From Pleurodeles waltl (lineage: Eukaryota; Chordata; Amphibia; Caudata; Salamandridae): a stretch of DNA of 64,000 nucleotides. A model generated the notes under the pieces. The model had not been told where the DNA came from. It worked only from the letters and a program-made list of their open reading frames with translations, and made no database searches. The stretch is from positions 354,276,339 through 354,340,338 of the forward strand of contig NC_090451.1 of assembly GCF_031143425.1 (NCBI RefSeq). The letters run 5' to 3'. The first letter of the stretch is position 1. The number at the start of each line of letters is the position of its first letter. Both the position numbers and the translations under genes were made by a program. Below, one piece after another: positions 23,069 to 35,234 of this stretch.

Positions 23069-24333
23069 CCTTGCCTCCCCACGCTAGACTGCATTGCTGG
23101 GTACCATGTGATTTGCAGCTGCTCCGGCTCCTGTGCACTCTTCCAGGATTTTCTTCGTGCACAGCCAAGTCTGGGTCCCTGACACTCTAACCTGCAGTGC
23201 ACAACCTTCTGAGTTGTCCTCCGGCGTCTTGGGACTCTTTTTTGTATCTTTGGGTGGACTCAGTTCACTCCTCTTCCAAGTGCGTGTTCCGGTACTTCTG
23301 CGGGTGCTGCCTGCTTCTGTGAGGGCTCCCAGACTTGCTGGGCGCCCCCTCTGTCTCCTCATCCAAGTGGCGACATCCTGGTCCCTCCTTGGCCACAGCA
23401 GCATCCAAAAACCCTAACCGCGACCCTTGCAGCTAGCAAGGCTTGTTTGCGTTCTTTCTGCGTGGGAACACCTCTGCAAGCTTCTTCACAACGTGGGACA
23501 TCCATCCTCCAAAGGGGAAATTTCTAGCCCTCTTCGTTCTTGCAGAATCCACAGCTTCTACCATCCGGTGGCAGCTTCTTTGCACCCTCAGCTGGCATTT
23601 CCTGGGCATCTGGCCACTCTCGACATTGTCGCGACTCTTCGACTTGGTCCCCTTGTTTCACAGGTACTTAGGTCCGGAAATCCACTGTTGTTGCATTGCC
23701 GGTGTTGGTCTTCCTTGCAGAAATCCACTATCACGACTTCTGTGCTCTCTGGGGGTTATAGGTGCACTTTACACCTACTTTTCAGGGTCTTGGGAGTGGG
23801 CTATTTTTTTAACCCTCACTGTTTTCTTACAGTCCCAGCGACCCTCTACAAGCTCACATAGGTTTGGGGTCCATTCGTGGTTCGCATTCCACTTTTGGAG
23901 TATATGGTTTGTGTTGCCCCTATACCTATGTGCTCCTATTGCAATCTACTGTAACTTTACATTGCTTGCATTACTTCCTTTTGCTATTACTGCGTATTTT
24001 TGGTATTGTGTACATATATCTTGTGTATATTTGGCATCCTCATACTGAGGATACTCACTGAGATACTTTTGGCATATTGTCATAAAAATATAGTACCTTT
24101 ATTTTTAGTATATCTGTGTATTGTGTTTTCTTACGATATTGTGCATATGACACCAGTGGTATAGTAGGAGCTTTGCATGTCTCCTAGTTCAGCCTAAGCT
24201 GCTCTGCTATAGCTACCTTATATCAGTCTAAGCTGCTAGAAACACCTCTTCTACACTAATAAGGGATAACTAGACCTGGTACAGAGTGTAAGTACCCCTT
24301 GGTACCCACTACAAGCCAGTCCAGCCTCCTACA

Positions 24334-25545
24334 TGTACTATTACACTGGATGGAGATCCCTTGAATAAGGTTAGTTCTGTTGACTACTTGGGTGTGAGGC
24401 TTTCACATAAACTACACTGGGAATAGCAGATCAGCAAAAGTGTGGGACTCCTACAGCATAGAGCAGCATCTATACTGCGCTTTTACAGGAGCACGACCAC
24501 TAAAGCTGAATCTCCAGCAATCAAGATCTATGTGGCTAAGGCGCAGGGAGCTGTTGTCTATGGTGCGGAGGTATGGGGACCCTACAATAGCAATAGACTA
24601 ACTGTGGGTGAGAATAACTTTGCGAGGGCTCTGCTTTAGTGCCCTCCGAGTACCCCACTGACACCAATGTTTTTTGACCTGGGTCTAAAACGAATAGCTG
24701 ATCTAATTACCCTAAGACCTCTATTATATTGGGTCTGGCTCTGGACTGTTCCCGAATTGGATGTACATAAGACCTCACTTCTTGAACTGTTAAGGTCCCC
24801 AAATTTGGCTACTATTCCATGGGTTAATCATGTATCCAGCTGGTTTTGCACTTTGGGCTTAGGAGATTTTTTGGAGAATCCCCATAAACTAGAGAAGTCC
24901 CACACAAAAGTACTGAATTGTGTATATTGGTCTCACGTAAGAAATGATGATATTTGCCGTAAATCCCATGGATGATTAACTAACCTTTTTATTGATTTTA
25001 AGTGGTATCCACAGGTTGAACCCTACTTAGATATAATACCTGATTTATTAGGCAAGGGTCTATATGCTAGATTTTGCTTTGGGTCCTTGCCTTTGAAGTC
25101 TTTGACGAGTAGTTGGGGACCAACTGCCACTTACGATATATGTCCTGTGTGCGGTGATGCCTCTGAAACAGTTGAACATTTTTATGTTTTTTTGTCCTGC
25201 TTATTCATCCCCTAGGTCCAAATGGATCTGCAAAATCTGTCGGGAAATCAAGATGAGTAAATGTGCTCTAGCCTTGAGGATTTTAAAAAGCCATAGGTCT
25301 AATGTGCTAATCTATGCCGTTAGTAAGTTTTTAGTAGCAGCATGGTATATACGTAACTTTTATGTAATCAATGAGTCTTAAAGAAGATTGGATGGGATTT
25401 TTTACCCTGGGTAATTGGGTTTTAAACCAATTGTAATTTATCAGTTTTAAACCAGGATTGTACTAGTTTTATATTTCTTTATGATATTTATATTGTTTGT
25501 GCTGCTTTCATGGCCTGTTGACCGAAAAAAAGCTTGTGTTGATGA
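24334..25545 (+). pseudogene. LINE ORF2, post-RT C-terminal region and 3' tail
   Basis: The sequence resumes with SVDYLGVRLSHKLHWE and AQGAVVYGAEVWGPY, typical of the region just after the RT domain in CR1/L2/Vingi-like LINEs. RPLLYWVWLW follows, and a terminal zinc-like motif begins CPVCGDASETVEHF with a later cysteine after a frame change. Stops at about 24640 and 24975 break it. The tail after 25380 is A/T-rich and ends TTGATGATGAAAG. It pairs with the endonuclease part at 20647-21378 as one element interrupted by LTR-X. Confidence 0.7.
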
Positions 25546-25588
25546 TGAAAGGTAAGGAATCTGCAACTAGAAATCTCTATCAAATACC
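25546..25588 (-). repeat. DIRS-like terminal motif (5' end of copy II)
   Basis: GGTAAGGAATCTGCAACTAG followed by AAATCTCTATCAAATACC matches the terminal motif at 34499. It resumes directly after the LINE tail, so the LINE inserted between ORF1 and the end of DIRS copy II. Confidence 0.55.
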
Positions 25589-26522
25589 TATTTCCAATGG
25601 GAGAGGGTGTAACATCCCTTCTCCTAAAGTAAATGCATTGTTCTGCCTTCCTAGGATTGAGCTGCTCAGTCCCCAGGAGGGCAGAAACCTGTCTGTGAGA
25701 TGGCAGCAGGCGGGGATGTACTGGAAACCTCAGCGAGCTGGTTTGACAGTACTGGGGGCCTATGGTGGATTTCCCAGGTTGCATGGAAATGGCCCCCAAT
25801 ACCAGATTTGGACTGGGGGTTCAATTTCACAATCTTAGACACCTCACATGGCCATATTCAGAGTTACCAATGTGAAGCTACATATATCTATTGACTATAT
25901 ATGTAGTACACGCTTATAATGGTGTCCCAGCACTCACAAAGTTTGGGAAATTGGTCCTGGACAATGTGGAGGAACCTTTGCTAGTGCAAGGATGCCCCCA
26001 CACACAGTAACTTTGCACCTAGCCTTCAGGAATTGAAGGTTAAACATTTAGGTGACTTATAGGTTCCCTGGTGCAGTGAAAATGGCTGTGAAATAGTGTG
26101 TGCACTATTTCACTCAGGCTGCAGTGGCAGTCCTGAAAGAGTGTTTGTATGAGCTCCTTATGGGTGGCAAAAGAAATGCTGCAGCCCACAGGGATCTCCT
26201 GGGACCCCAATGCCCTGGGTACCTAGGTACCATATACTAGGGACTTATAAGGGGGATCCAGTGTGCCAATCTGAATTGGAATGGAGTCACTAAACTATAG
26301 TGACAAATTTGGTACACAGAGAGAGCATAAGCACTGGAGTTCTGGTTAGCAGAACTTCAGTGACACAGTCAAGCACACGGACAACACATATAGGCCACAA
26401 ACTATGAGCACTGGGGTCCTGACTAGCAGGATCCCAGTGAAACAGGAACAACACACTGGCAAACACTGGCAAACAGGTAAAAAATTGGTGTAACCACGCT
26501 AGAAGAAAGCCACATTCCTACA
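25589..26522 (-). mobile_element. LTR-X, antisense, 5' third only
   Basis: It begins mid-element (TTTCCAATGGGAGAGGG, the reverse complement of the CTCCCTTTGGAAA block) and ends with the reverse-complemented 5' end CACATTCCTACA. It carries the antisense hairpins near 26325 and 26405. The 3' portion is missing at the DIRS junction. Confidence 0.75.
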
Positions 26523-27614
26523 ACTCCTCAAGAGAATTTCTTTACAGAGCCTCACAAGAGATGAGCAGGATGCCCTGGAAGTAGATCTGACAATTGAGGA
26601 ACTGGCACAGACACAGCAGGACATCCAATCTGGGAAGGCACCGGGACCTAACGGTTTGCCTGTTGAATTGTATAACAGTATGGCAGACAGTGGCCAAACC
26701 ATTGTGGGGCACCTCTGGTCCCTGGGGGCTTTCGATAATTAGGGATATACATTACATGGGATCCCAGGAATTCATCTAGAGGAATTTGCTCCCTCTGATG
26801 GAGAGATTACGGGGGGGGGGGATGTCATCCATTGGAGCACTCTGCCGCTGACTTTAATGGGCACAGCTGCCCTCTATAAAATGATGAGCTTGCCTAGATT
26901 CTTATAAACCATGCAAAACACATGATTCAAGATCCTCCTGGAGATATATAGGAATATTGAGGGAGAGGTCTGAAAACGTTTATGGCAGAGCGGGACTCCA
27001 AGGATAGCATTGTCTAAAGTACAGAGGCGGGGGTCTACTATAGGCGTTTAGCGATCCCAGATATCAGGCTATACTACTGGACCTCACATCTCCTTTTAAT
27101 CAATTAATGGATCTTTCTGATTGGAGGGACCGGGCATATCGGGTACACAAGGCTGTCATGGGTGGTGGGGGTGAATACCAAAAACCTTTATATGGGACAG
27201 GCACAGAGAAAGAACTGCCGCAACACGCTAGGACAGTAGTCTGTGCTTGGAAACAAGTCACACAACACTTGGGATGGGGAAGAGGAAGCTCACTGGGTTA
27301 ACCCCGCTTTGGCATAGAGCCTTGCTTGCAGAGCTGGGTAGTCTCTTTGGCTTTTCGAAATGGGCATTAATAGGTATTGATCATCTAGGGTGTGTGGAGA
27401 CGTCAGGCTTTCAACAGATTTGAAGATCTTAACCAAGAATATGACATGGCGGAGTCCGAACACTTCTGCTTTTTGCAATTTAGACATGCTCTTAGAATAT
27501 ATATACACGGACGGGGAGAGCCTACAAGACTCCTCCACCCTGGAAGACTGTATCCTTACTGAACAAATCCCCGATAAGGGAATAGCCCTGTTTTATAAAA
27601 AGTTAGTTCATAAC
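26523..27614 (+). pseudogene. L1-type LINE ORF2 fragments (RT start and C-terminal part)
   Basis: 26523-26745 encodes a pre-RT helix and the motif SGKAPGPNGLPVELYN, the characteristic entry to the L1 RT finger domain. After a G-run at 26811-26820 and scrambled sequence, 26980-27610 encodes the C-terminal L1 region (RIALSKVQRRGS, then SQISGYTTGPHI, the weakened form of the leaflet before the L1 C-terminus). The RT core between them is missing. Multiple stops occur. It is a different LINE clade from the one at 19433-25545. Confidence 0.65.
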
Positions 27615-29428
27615 TGTAGGAAAGTAACCTCTTTTGGCATGTTACCCCCAATTTCTGCCTGATGTCAGTGTGTTTGACTGTGTCACTGGGATCCTGCTAA
27701 CAAAGATCAAGTGATTATGCTCTCTCTCTAAATGTTATCAATGCACACTGGTAACCCAGTATTTCATCCCAAATTGCCATACTGGTCACCCCCTATACGT
27801 CCCTAGTATATTGTACAGAGGAACCCAGGGCATTGGGTTTCCAGGGGATCCCTATGGGCTGCAGCATTACTTTTGTTCCACCCACAGGGAGCCCATGCAA
27901 ATATTCTACAGAACTGCCATTGCAGCCTGTGTGAAATGGTGCAGGCACCCTTTCACTGCCATTTACACTGCACCAGGTCACTTATAAGTCACCTGTCAGG
28001 CCTTCAAACCCAGAAGGCTGGTTGCAAAGTACTTGTGTGTGAGGGCACCCCTGCACTAGCAGAGGTGCCCCCATGTCATTTAGGAAAATTTTCCCAGACT
28101 GCGTGAGTGCGGGGATGCCATTTTATGCGTGCCCTGGACATAGATCAATAACTATGTCCAGCTGCACAATGGAAACCCCAAATATGGCCATGTAAGGTGT
28201 CTAACATCTTGGAATTATATCTCAATTCTGATTCTAGTATTGCGTGTGTAATTCCATGCACTCTGGGTGCTCCACAGTGGACCCCCAGTACCGTCATACC
28301 ATCATACTGAGGTTTTCCAGGCAGCCCCAGCTGCCGCCACTTCACAGACAGGTTTCTGCCCTCCAGTTGCTCAAGCAGCTCAAGCCCAGGAATGTAGAAC
28401 AAAGCATTTCCTTAGGGCGAGGGGTGTTACATCCTCTCCCTTTGGAAATAGGTGTTACAAGAATGGGCGGGGTAGCCTCCCAAAGCCTCTGTAAGTGGTT
28501 TGAAGGGCACAGATGGTGCCCTCCTTGCATAATCCAGTCTACATCGGTTCAGGAACCCCCAGTCCCTGCTCTGGCGCGAAACTGGACAAAGGAAAGGGGG
28601 GTGACCGTTCCCCTGTCCATCACCACCCCAGGGGTGGTGCCCAGAGCTCCTCCAGAGTTCCCTGGGTTTTGTCATCTTGGACTCCAAGGTGGTGGGGCAC
28701 TCTGGGAGCATCTGAGTGGCCAGTGCCATCAGGGGACTAAAGAGCTCTCCCCTAATAGGTGCTTACTTGTGAAGCTGACCAATCCCCCTTTCAGGGCTAT
28801 TTAGGGTCTCCCCTCGGGGTGTTTCCTCAGATTCGGATTGCAAGACTCCAATAGGAATTATCTGCATACTTTACTTCACCTTCTACTGACGAAACTGCAT
28901 CTGGACCCTCCAGGAACTCTGCAAACTGCAACAAAGAAGCAAAGACGACTTCTGCAACAATGTATCTTCACCACCTGCCAGCAACTTCAACTGTTTCCAG
29001 GTCATGCATCCTCCGAGGACTACCTGTCTTCAGCCTGCACCAGAAGAACAAAGGTATCACCCTTGAAGTGCTTCAGCAGGCACCAACCTGCAGCAACGAT
29101 CGTTGGTGCAGGTCCCCTCTCCTGAAGAAGTGCGTGGATCCAGCAACACAGGTGGTGGAATTAAGTGGTCCTGAAGGTCCTAAGGTCCAGCTTTCCAACT
29201 TTGGTGGAGGTAAGAGCTTCCCTACCCACGCAAGACAGTACCTCTGTGCACCCCGTGTTTTGCAGTTGACAAGGCTTGTTGGCATCCCTCCACAAAGTTC
29301 TGCATGCATCGTGCGGCTCCGGCCCCCAGCACTCGATCCTGCGATGCATAGCTTTCTGAGTGGTTCCCCGGCGACGTGGGACTCCTTTTGCACCTTCTTT
29401 GTCCCCATGCTGTGGGACTCCTGTGCAG
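27615..29428 (+). mobile_element. LTR-X, sense, 3' portion missing
   Basis: The start TGTAGGAAAGTAACC is intact, hairpin 1 is decayed, the TATTTAG box lies at 28798-28804 and the donor-like site at 29210. The copy stops at ACTCCTGTGCAG where a complete antisense X 3' end begins. Its own 3' part does not reappear after that insertion. Confidence 0.8.
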
Positions 29429-31655
29429 TGTAGGAGGCTGGCCTGGCTTATAGTGGGTACCTTGTGGTACTTACACCTTGTGCCAGGTCCAGTTATTCAT
29501 TATTAGTAGATTAGAAGTATTCTAGCAGCTTAGGCTGACAGAGGTAGCTATACCAGAGCAGCTTAGGCTGAACTAGGAGACATGCAAGGCTCCTACTATA
29601 CCACTTATATCACTTATCACTATATTATAAGAAACACAATACGCAGAGTTACTAAAAATAAAGGTACTTTATTTTAGTGACAATATGCCAAAAGTATCTC
29701 AGAGGATATACTCCCTTAGGAGGTAAGTAAAATACACAAAATATACACACAGACCACAAACAGGTAAGTAAACAGTTAGCAAAGTAGTGCAAATACTGTA
29801 GAACACAATAGAATGCAATAGGAGACAACAGGCCTAGGGGCAACACAAACCATATACTCCAAAATTGTAATGGAAACCACAAATGGACCCCAGGCCTAGT
29901 GTAGTGTGTAGAGGATCGCTGGGAGTGTAAGAAAACACTAAGGGACTCCAAGATACCCCACACCCCAAGACCCTGAAAAGTAGGAGTAAAGATACCCTAC
30001 TACCCCAGAAAGACAGTAAAGTCGAGATAGGGGATTCTGCAAAGACAACAACTGACTGCAAAGCACTGAAGATGGATTCCTAGACCTGAGGATCTGTAAA
30101 GGAAGGGGACCAAGTCCAAGAGTCACGCAAGTGCCCGGCGGGGCAGGAGCCCACTAAACCCCGGATGGAGGTGCAAAAAGGGCTGCCCCCGGGTGGAAGA
30201 AGCCGAAGATTCTGCAACAACGGAAGGTGCCAGGAACTTCTCCTTCAGTCAGAAGTTGCCCCACGGCATGCTGGAGGATGCAGAGTTGTTTCCACGCAGA
30301 AAGACAGCAAACAAGCCTTGCTAGCTGCAGGAGTCGCGGTTGAAGGTTTTGGGTGCCGCCAGGGCCCAGGAAGGACCAAGAGGTCGCCCCTTGGAGGAGG
30401 AGACAGAGGGGCCACTCAGCAACACAGAGAGCCCATGCAGAAGCACCTGAACAGGCGTTCAGAAGATCTGAGCATGGCGGTCGTCTCAGAACAACAAAAG
30501 GGAGTCCCACGAAGTCGGACTCCAACTCAGCGAGTTGGGCAATGCAGGACAGAGTGCTGGGGACCTGGGCTATGCTGAGCACGAAGGAAGTCTTGCAAAA
30601 GTGCACAGAAGCCCTAGCAGCTGCAGTTCACACAGTACACAGGATTACTGTCTGGCGTGGGGAGGCAAGGACTTACCACCACCAAATTTGGACAGAAGGG
30701 CCAGTGGACTGTTGGGGACACTTGGATCCAGCTCCTGTGTTTCAGGGACCATGCTCGTCAAGTTGAGAGGGGACCCAGAGGTCCAGTGATGCAGAAGGTT
30801 GGTGCCTGCGTTAGCAGGAGGAAGATTCTGTCAACCCACGAGAGCTTTCTTCTTGGCATCCAGTGCAGGGTGAAGGCAGACAGCCCTCAGAGCATGCACC
30901 ACCAGGAAACAGTCGAGAAAGCCGGCAGGATGAGGTGCTACAATGTTGCTGGTAGTCTTCTTGCTACTTTGTTGCGGTTCTGCAGGCGTCCTGGAGCAGT
31001 CAGCGGGCAATCCTTGGCATAAGTCGAAGAGGGAAGTGCAGAGGAACTCTGGTGAGCTCTTGCATTCGTTATCTGATGAGAAACCCACCAGAGAAACCCT
31101 AAATAGCCCTCAGAGGAGGATTGGCTACAGACAAAGGTAAGCACCTATCAGGAGGGGTCTCTGACGTCACCTGCTGGCACTGTCCATTGTGCACACACAC
31201 CTCTGCATCCAAGATGGCAGAGGTCTGGGACACACTGGAGGAGCTCTGGGGACCTCCCCTTGGGAGATGCTGGTCAGGGGAGTGGTCACTCCCCTTTCCT
31301 TTGTCCAGTTTTGCACCAGAGAAGGGCTGGGGGAGATCCCTGAACTGGTGTAGACTGGCTTATGCAAGGAGGGCACCATCTGTGCCCTTCAAAGCATTTC
31401 CAGAGAATGGGGAGGCTACCCCTCCCCAGCCTGTAACACCTATTTCCAAAGGTAGAGGGTATAATACCCTGATCTCAGATTAAATGCTTTGTTCTACCTT
31501 CCTGGGACTGAGCTGCTCAGACCCAAGGAGGGCAGAACCCTGTCTGTGAGGTGGCAGCAGCTGTAGCTGCATTGCAAGCCTCAGAGAGCTGGTTTGGCAG
31601 TACTGGGGGTCCATAGTGGAGCCCTCAGGATGCTAGAAGAGGCTACTTTCTCACA
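29429..31655 (-). mobile_element. LTR-X, antisense, both ends present, internal deletion
   Basis: The left end is TGTAGGAGGCTGG and the right end is GGCTACTTTCTCACA. The inner sequence runs antisense to about 31615, where several hundred bases of the 5' region, including the hairpins, are missing. Left neighbour is X, right neighbour is DIRS copy III, so flanks cannot form a target duplication. AAGTACCTTTATTTT in antisense near 29665 marks the polyadenylation region. Confidence 0.8.
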
Positions 31656-32090
31656 ACAACAGCCTGGAGCAAGCTTCCTTTCAACAGCTTGTCGCCGAGA
31701 TAGGGGAAGACTGGCACCCCTGACCTCCGCAGCTGGGATGCAACCACCATCCTTGCCTTTGTCAATACCCGAGGGGCACTGGAAAGGCCAAAATGGAGCA
31801 CGGGAACTGAACATGCTTGTGGCCAACTGTAGACCACAGATAGCGCTGGTAGGCAGGCAGGAAAGTAATGTGGAAGCAGGCGTCATATAAGTCCAACTCT
31901 GGCATACAGTCTGCTAGGTCCAGGGCAGGGAAGACCTGAGCCAACATGAGTATTTTAATTTCTCCTTCTTGTGGAAGAAGTTGAGTACTCAAAGATCTAG
32001 AAAAGGACGAAGGCCTTTGCCCTTTTATGGAACCATAAAGTAGCGAGATAGCAACCACAGCCTACTTCTTGCACTAAAACCCTCTGTTTG
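31656..32090 (-). pseudogene. DIRS-like reverse transcriptase (copy III)
   Basis: The minus strand encodes the RT palm in pieces: DLADCMPELDLYDACFHIT, then PVLHFGLSSAPRVLTK in another frame, then RSGVPVFPYLGDKLLKGS. The expected YLDD box is YLGD, losing one catalytic aspartate. The block KILMLAQVFPALDLAD corresponds to the LTLAQVLSALDPGD segment of copy II. LTR-X cuts it off at 31655, removing RNase H and recombinase. Confidence 0.7.
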
Positions 32091-34172
32091 GCTCCCTTGG
32101 CAAAGAGAGTCACAACTTCCTCACAGAGAAAGGACAGAAGATCCTCTGTCAGCCGATTGTGAGATGGTGGCATGAAGGGAAGGGTAGTCTTGGAAGGAAG
32201 GGTAGTCTTCAAGGGGAGGGAGGAGACCCTTCAGACAATGTGAAATACCCACCTGTCCAATGTTGTGGACTGCCAGCGGAGCAGGTGATTGCACATCCTA
32301 CTGCCAGCTGGGACCACATAATAGCAAAGGGGCAGATTAGGAAAGTCTGGAGGCTGCAGCTGCTAAGGGGGTGGGAGGGGTGTTTGGTGGACTGACCAGA
32401 TCACTTGCTACCTGGCCCACGAGGCCTGTGGGTACTGCACCCTCGGCCAAAGAGAGGTTGGGGAGCATGTGTGGCTCGTGGCTGGGAGGAATTTGGTGCA
32501 GCAGGAAGCCCCCTTCCATAGCCGTGAAAGGCAGATTGAGGATGACGGGGGCTGCTGAGAGGCCAAGGATTTGGCTGTAGCCCGAGAATCCTTAAATACT
32601 CCAGAGCCAAATCTACCTTGTCTCTTGAAGAGACTGGCACCATCAAAGGACATGTCCATATGGAAAGCCTGGATATCCTCTGAAAACCCAGGCATCCTCA
32701 ACCAGGCGTGGCGCCTCATGGCGACTGTCGATGAAACTGCTCTGCCTGGTGAACTGGTCATGTCAACATCGTATTGTTAACTTTGCTGTATCTCTCACAT
32801 CGGCAACAGAGTACTGCCCGGGCCTCCTCCAGGACCAGTGGCAGCACAGTGTGTGGGAGTTATGGCCAAAAAGGCATGCAAGTTTTCAGACAGCAATGCA
32901 AGGCTTGCAGAAGAAAACAACCTTTTCCCCCCAAAGAGTCTAGCTTCTTGGATTCCCTATCTAGAGGAGTGGTAGGGAATGTGCCTTGGCATGTTGAGGC
33001 TTGTACTACCAAGCCTCTCTGGGGGTAGGGTGTTGGGTGAGGAAGTTTAACTCCCTTCGGGAGGTGGCACCAAGTGATCCTCCTATTCGCAGGAGCAGAT
33101 GTTGAGTTGGGACCAAGTCCCCAATAGGTCGTCACTGAGGGCGTCATCGAATGGTAGAAGAGGTGCAGACTAGGAAAATCCTGGTTGCAGGACCTTCATC
33201 AAGATGTTAGTCTTGACTGCCACTGAGGGCAACTGAAGGTAAAGGACCTCAGCAACCCTCTGCACCACCATTGCATATGAGGTATTCTTCCCCGTAGCCA
33301 TGGTAGGGGGATAAAGTAGAGCAGTATCTGGAGAAGTACCCATTCCACAGGCTTCATCCAGTGCCTCACAACAGTCCATATTTGAGTCTTCGACGTATGG
33401 TATTCTGGAGTGTCCAGCGACCCCCTCCTATTTCTCCATGAGGCCTAGCCCCAAAGGATTAGGGCTCATGCTCCAATCTAGAAAGCAAAGTTCCTGCCAG
33501 TGTCACATGCGGCGTCTGGCGATACCCTCTGAGTCGGAGTTCACAAAAGCAATGTTGCCACCGGGAGCATTGGCATATGGATCGGAGCAAGGTAAGGTTT
33601 CGATGGTACGACCAGCACCGGTCCGAATCCAGGAATGGATCCCTGGGGGCCCACTGGAACCGGAGCTGCTGATGTAGAACCAGATGGGGCAACTTCTAAC
33701 CCCACAGGGCCCAAAGGAACGTCGGAGGGGTCGGCCTCACAGAACTTTAAGATCGGTGGGGGTCACTCTCCCTCCCGGAAAGTCGAGGAGGAGTGGAGTT
33801 AACCCAGGTGCTGGCTCCAAGGAATCAGATCTTGACTGACAATGCTCCCTTGTCTCCTTGGCCAGTCATCCAACAGACAAGGAGAAATGGAAAACCGATT
33901 CAACGTCTTTCTTTTCTTGACTGATTCGACCATCCAGATGACTTGGAATGCAATGATGACTACATTAGGCTCCGTTAGCAGTCTAGGAACTTCTTCTCGA
34001 CTGGGACCTGGATTTGCGTGAAAACGAATGCCGGGAAGCCATGAGGTTTAGGGACTGCTCCCTCAAACCTTTTGGATGCATGGTAAAGCATTTGGAGCAC
34101 GACTTTGGGTCGTGGTTGCGTTCCAGACACCACCGGCAGACAAGATGCCAGTCCGTCACATCGGCCAATCAC
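32091..34172 (-). pseudogene. DIRS-like ORF1 (Gag-like) and linker (copy III)
   Basis: On the minus strand 33983-34172 encodes CRWCLERNHDPKSCSKC and then MHPKGLREQSLNLMASRHS, parallel to the cysteine block of copy II. Further down, DRESKKLDSLGGKGCFLLQ (around 32900-32960) matches the linker block of copy II. Spacing, order and strand agree across copies I to III. All frames are broken. A zinc-binding Gag-like role is inferred from the cysteines. Confidence 0.65.
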
Positions 34173-34533
34173 GGCTTCAGCAGGGCTTGAATCCTGTCTT
34201 CCTAGATGTCATTATCTTACTCACAACAGGAGGAAATTGCCAAAAACTAGACAATGTCATATACATTCCAGTCGAAAAATTACTGATGGGCAGCTCTTGG
34301 ATCAGCGTTGTCTGGCGTGGAAAGAAAAGTACCGACGCCAGTGTGCCTGGTTGGCACCTATGTAGGTACGATGACGTTCCTTCCAGCACGGGCGACACTG
34401 ACAACCATGCAGAGACGATCAATGTCAATTATTGGTGCGCAGGGGTACAGCTCACAAAAAATCTTCCCGATCCAGTCTGACACCTGGGAAATTCAATGGT
34501 AAGGAATCTGAGGCTAGAAGTCTCTATCAGATA
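34173..34533 (-). repeat. DIRS-like 5' leader and terminal motif (copy III)
   Basis: No coding is seen. The segment ends with GGTAAGGAATCTGAGGCTAG and a CTCTATCAGAT box at 34499-34533, the same terminal motif as at 25546 and, in part, 1285. Confidence 0.5.
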
Positions 34534-35004
34534 TTTCATGCAATAGAAGTAGCGTAATCTAAAACCAAAGCAGATTTGCATAATGGAAACTGAATAAAAT
34601 ATTTTGCAGACACTTACCTAACACGACATGGGTGCCACAACTGTATTGTTTACTCCAATGCCTAACTACTTGATTGTAATGAAAATTAAGATTTTCATGA
34701 ATTTTCAAGCAAAATATTGAACTGCTTTCCACAGCCTGCAGATATGAAAGACAGAATGAGTTTTCCATTGAAACACAAACCACCCATTGAAACATGTTCT
34801 AATCAGAGTGTTTCACAACAAACTTCGCAAGGTACAAATGGAAAGATGCACATGGTGCCCAACTTACCCTAAACCACGTGCTGCATGTGACTGCAAGAAG
34901 CACCACACCAGATGTTGAGAATGGAGCCATATTTCATGTTTGGCATTACAAATGGAAGGAACAGGAGGCACTTTGACAAGCCAATCCAGAAAGACAAGTT
35001 ACTT
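34534..35004. other. Unassigned A/T-rich spacer between two DIRS-like ends
   Basis: About 470 bases lie between two inverted terminal motifs. I recognise no coding, repeat family or RNA. A 78-codon minus-strand frame at 34559-34795 has no visible domain. At copy I the corresponding spacer is only about 55 bases. Confidence 0.3.
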
Positions 35005-35234
35005 ATCTTAGGTAATGCCTCGTCTGGTAGAGACAATATCTAGTTGCAGATGCCTTACCTTAGAATTTCACCAGGCATTAGTCTGGAACTGGAGATTTTT
35101 CTCAAGCAGTACCCATGTGCGCCGTTAGGTAGCGCCGATAGGCACCGCAGCAGTCATCGGCGTGATCCGTGCCTGATATGATGTTGCGGGTCCTATACAG
35201 GCGTCACCCCCGGTGCGCTGATGTCAGTTTCTGA
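35005..35234 (-). repeat. DIRS-like 3' terminal region (copy IV)
   Basis: GGTAATGCCTCGTCTGGTAG and ATCTAGTTGCAGATGCCTTA form the inverted counterpart of the motif at 34499. GC-rich sequence with repeated GCGCC/GGCACC elements follows up to 35234, then LTR-X begins. With the recombinase fragment at 37676-38135 it is most simply the 3' end of a fourth minus-strand copy. Confidence 0.55.

Larger units (their letters stand above)
21379..24333 (+). mobile_element. LTR-X, sense, nearly full length, replacing LINE RT core
   Basis: The first about 50 bases of the 5' end are lost, but both hairpins (21409-21439 and 21488-21518), the TATTTAG box (22636-22642), the donor-like site (23063) and the 3' end CCAGCCTCCTACA are present. 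Left neighbour is LINE endonuclease, right neighbour is LINE post-RT region, so about 1.5-2 kb of LINE is absent. No matching target duplication is visible. Deletion accompanied or followed the insertion. Confidence 0.85.
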
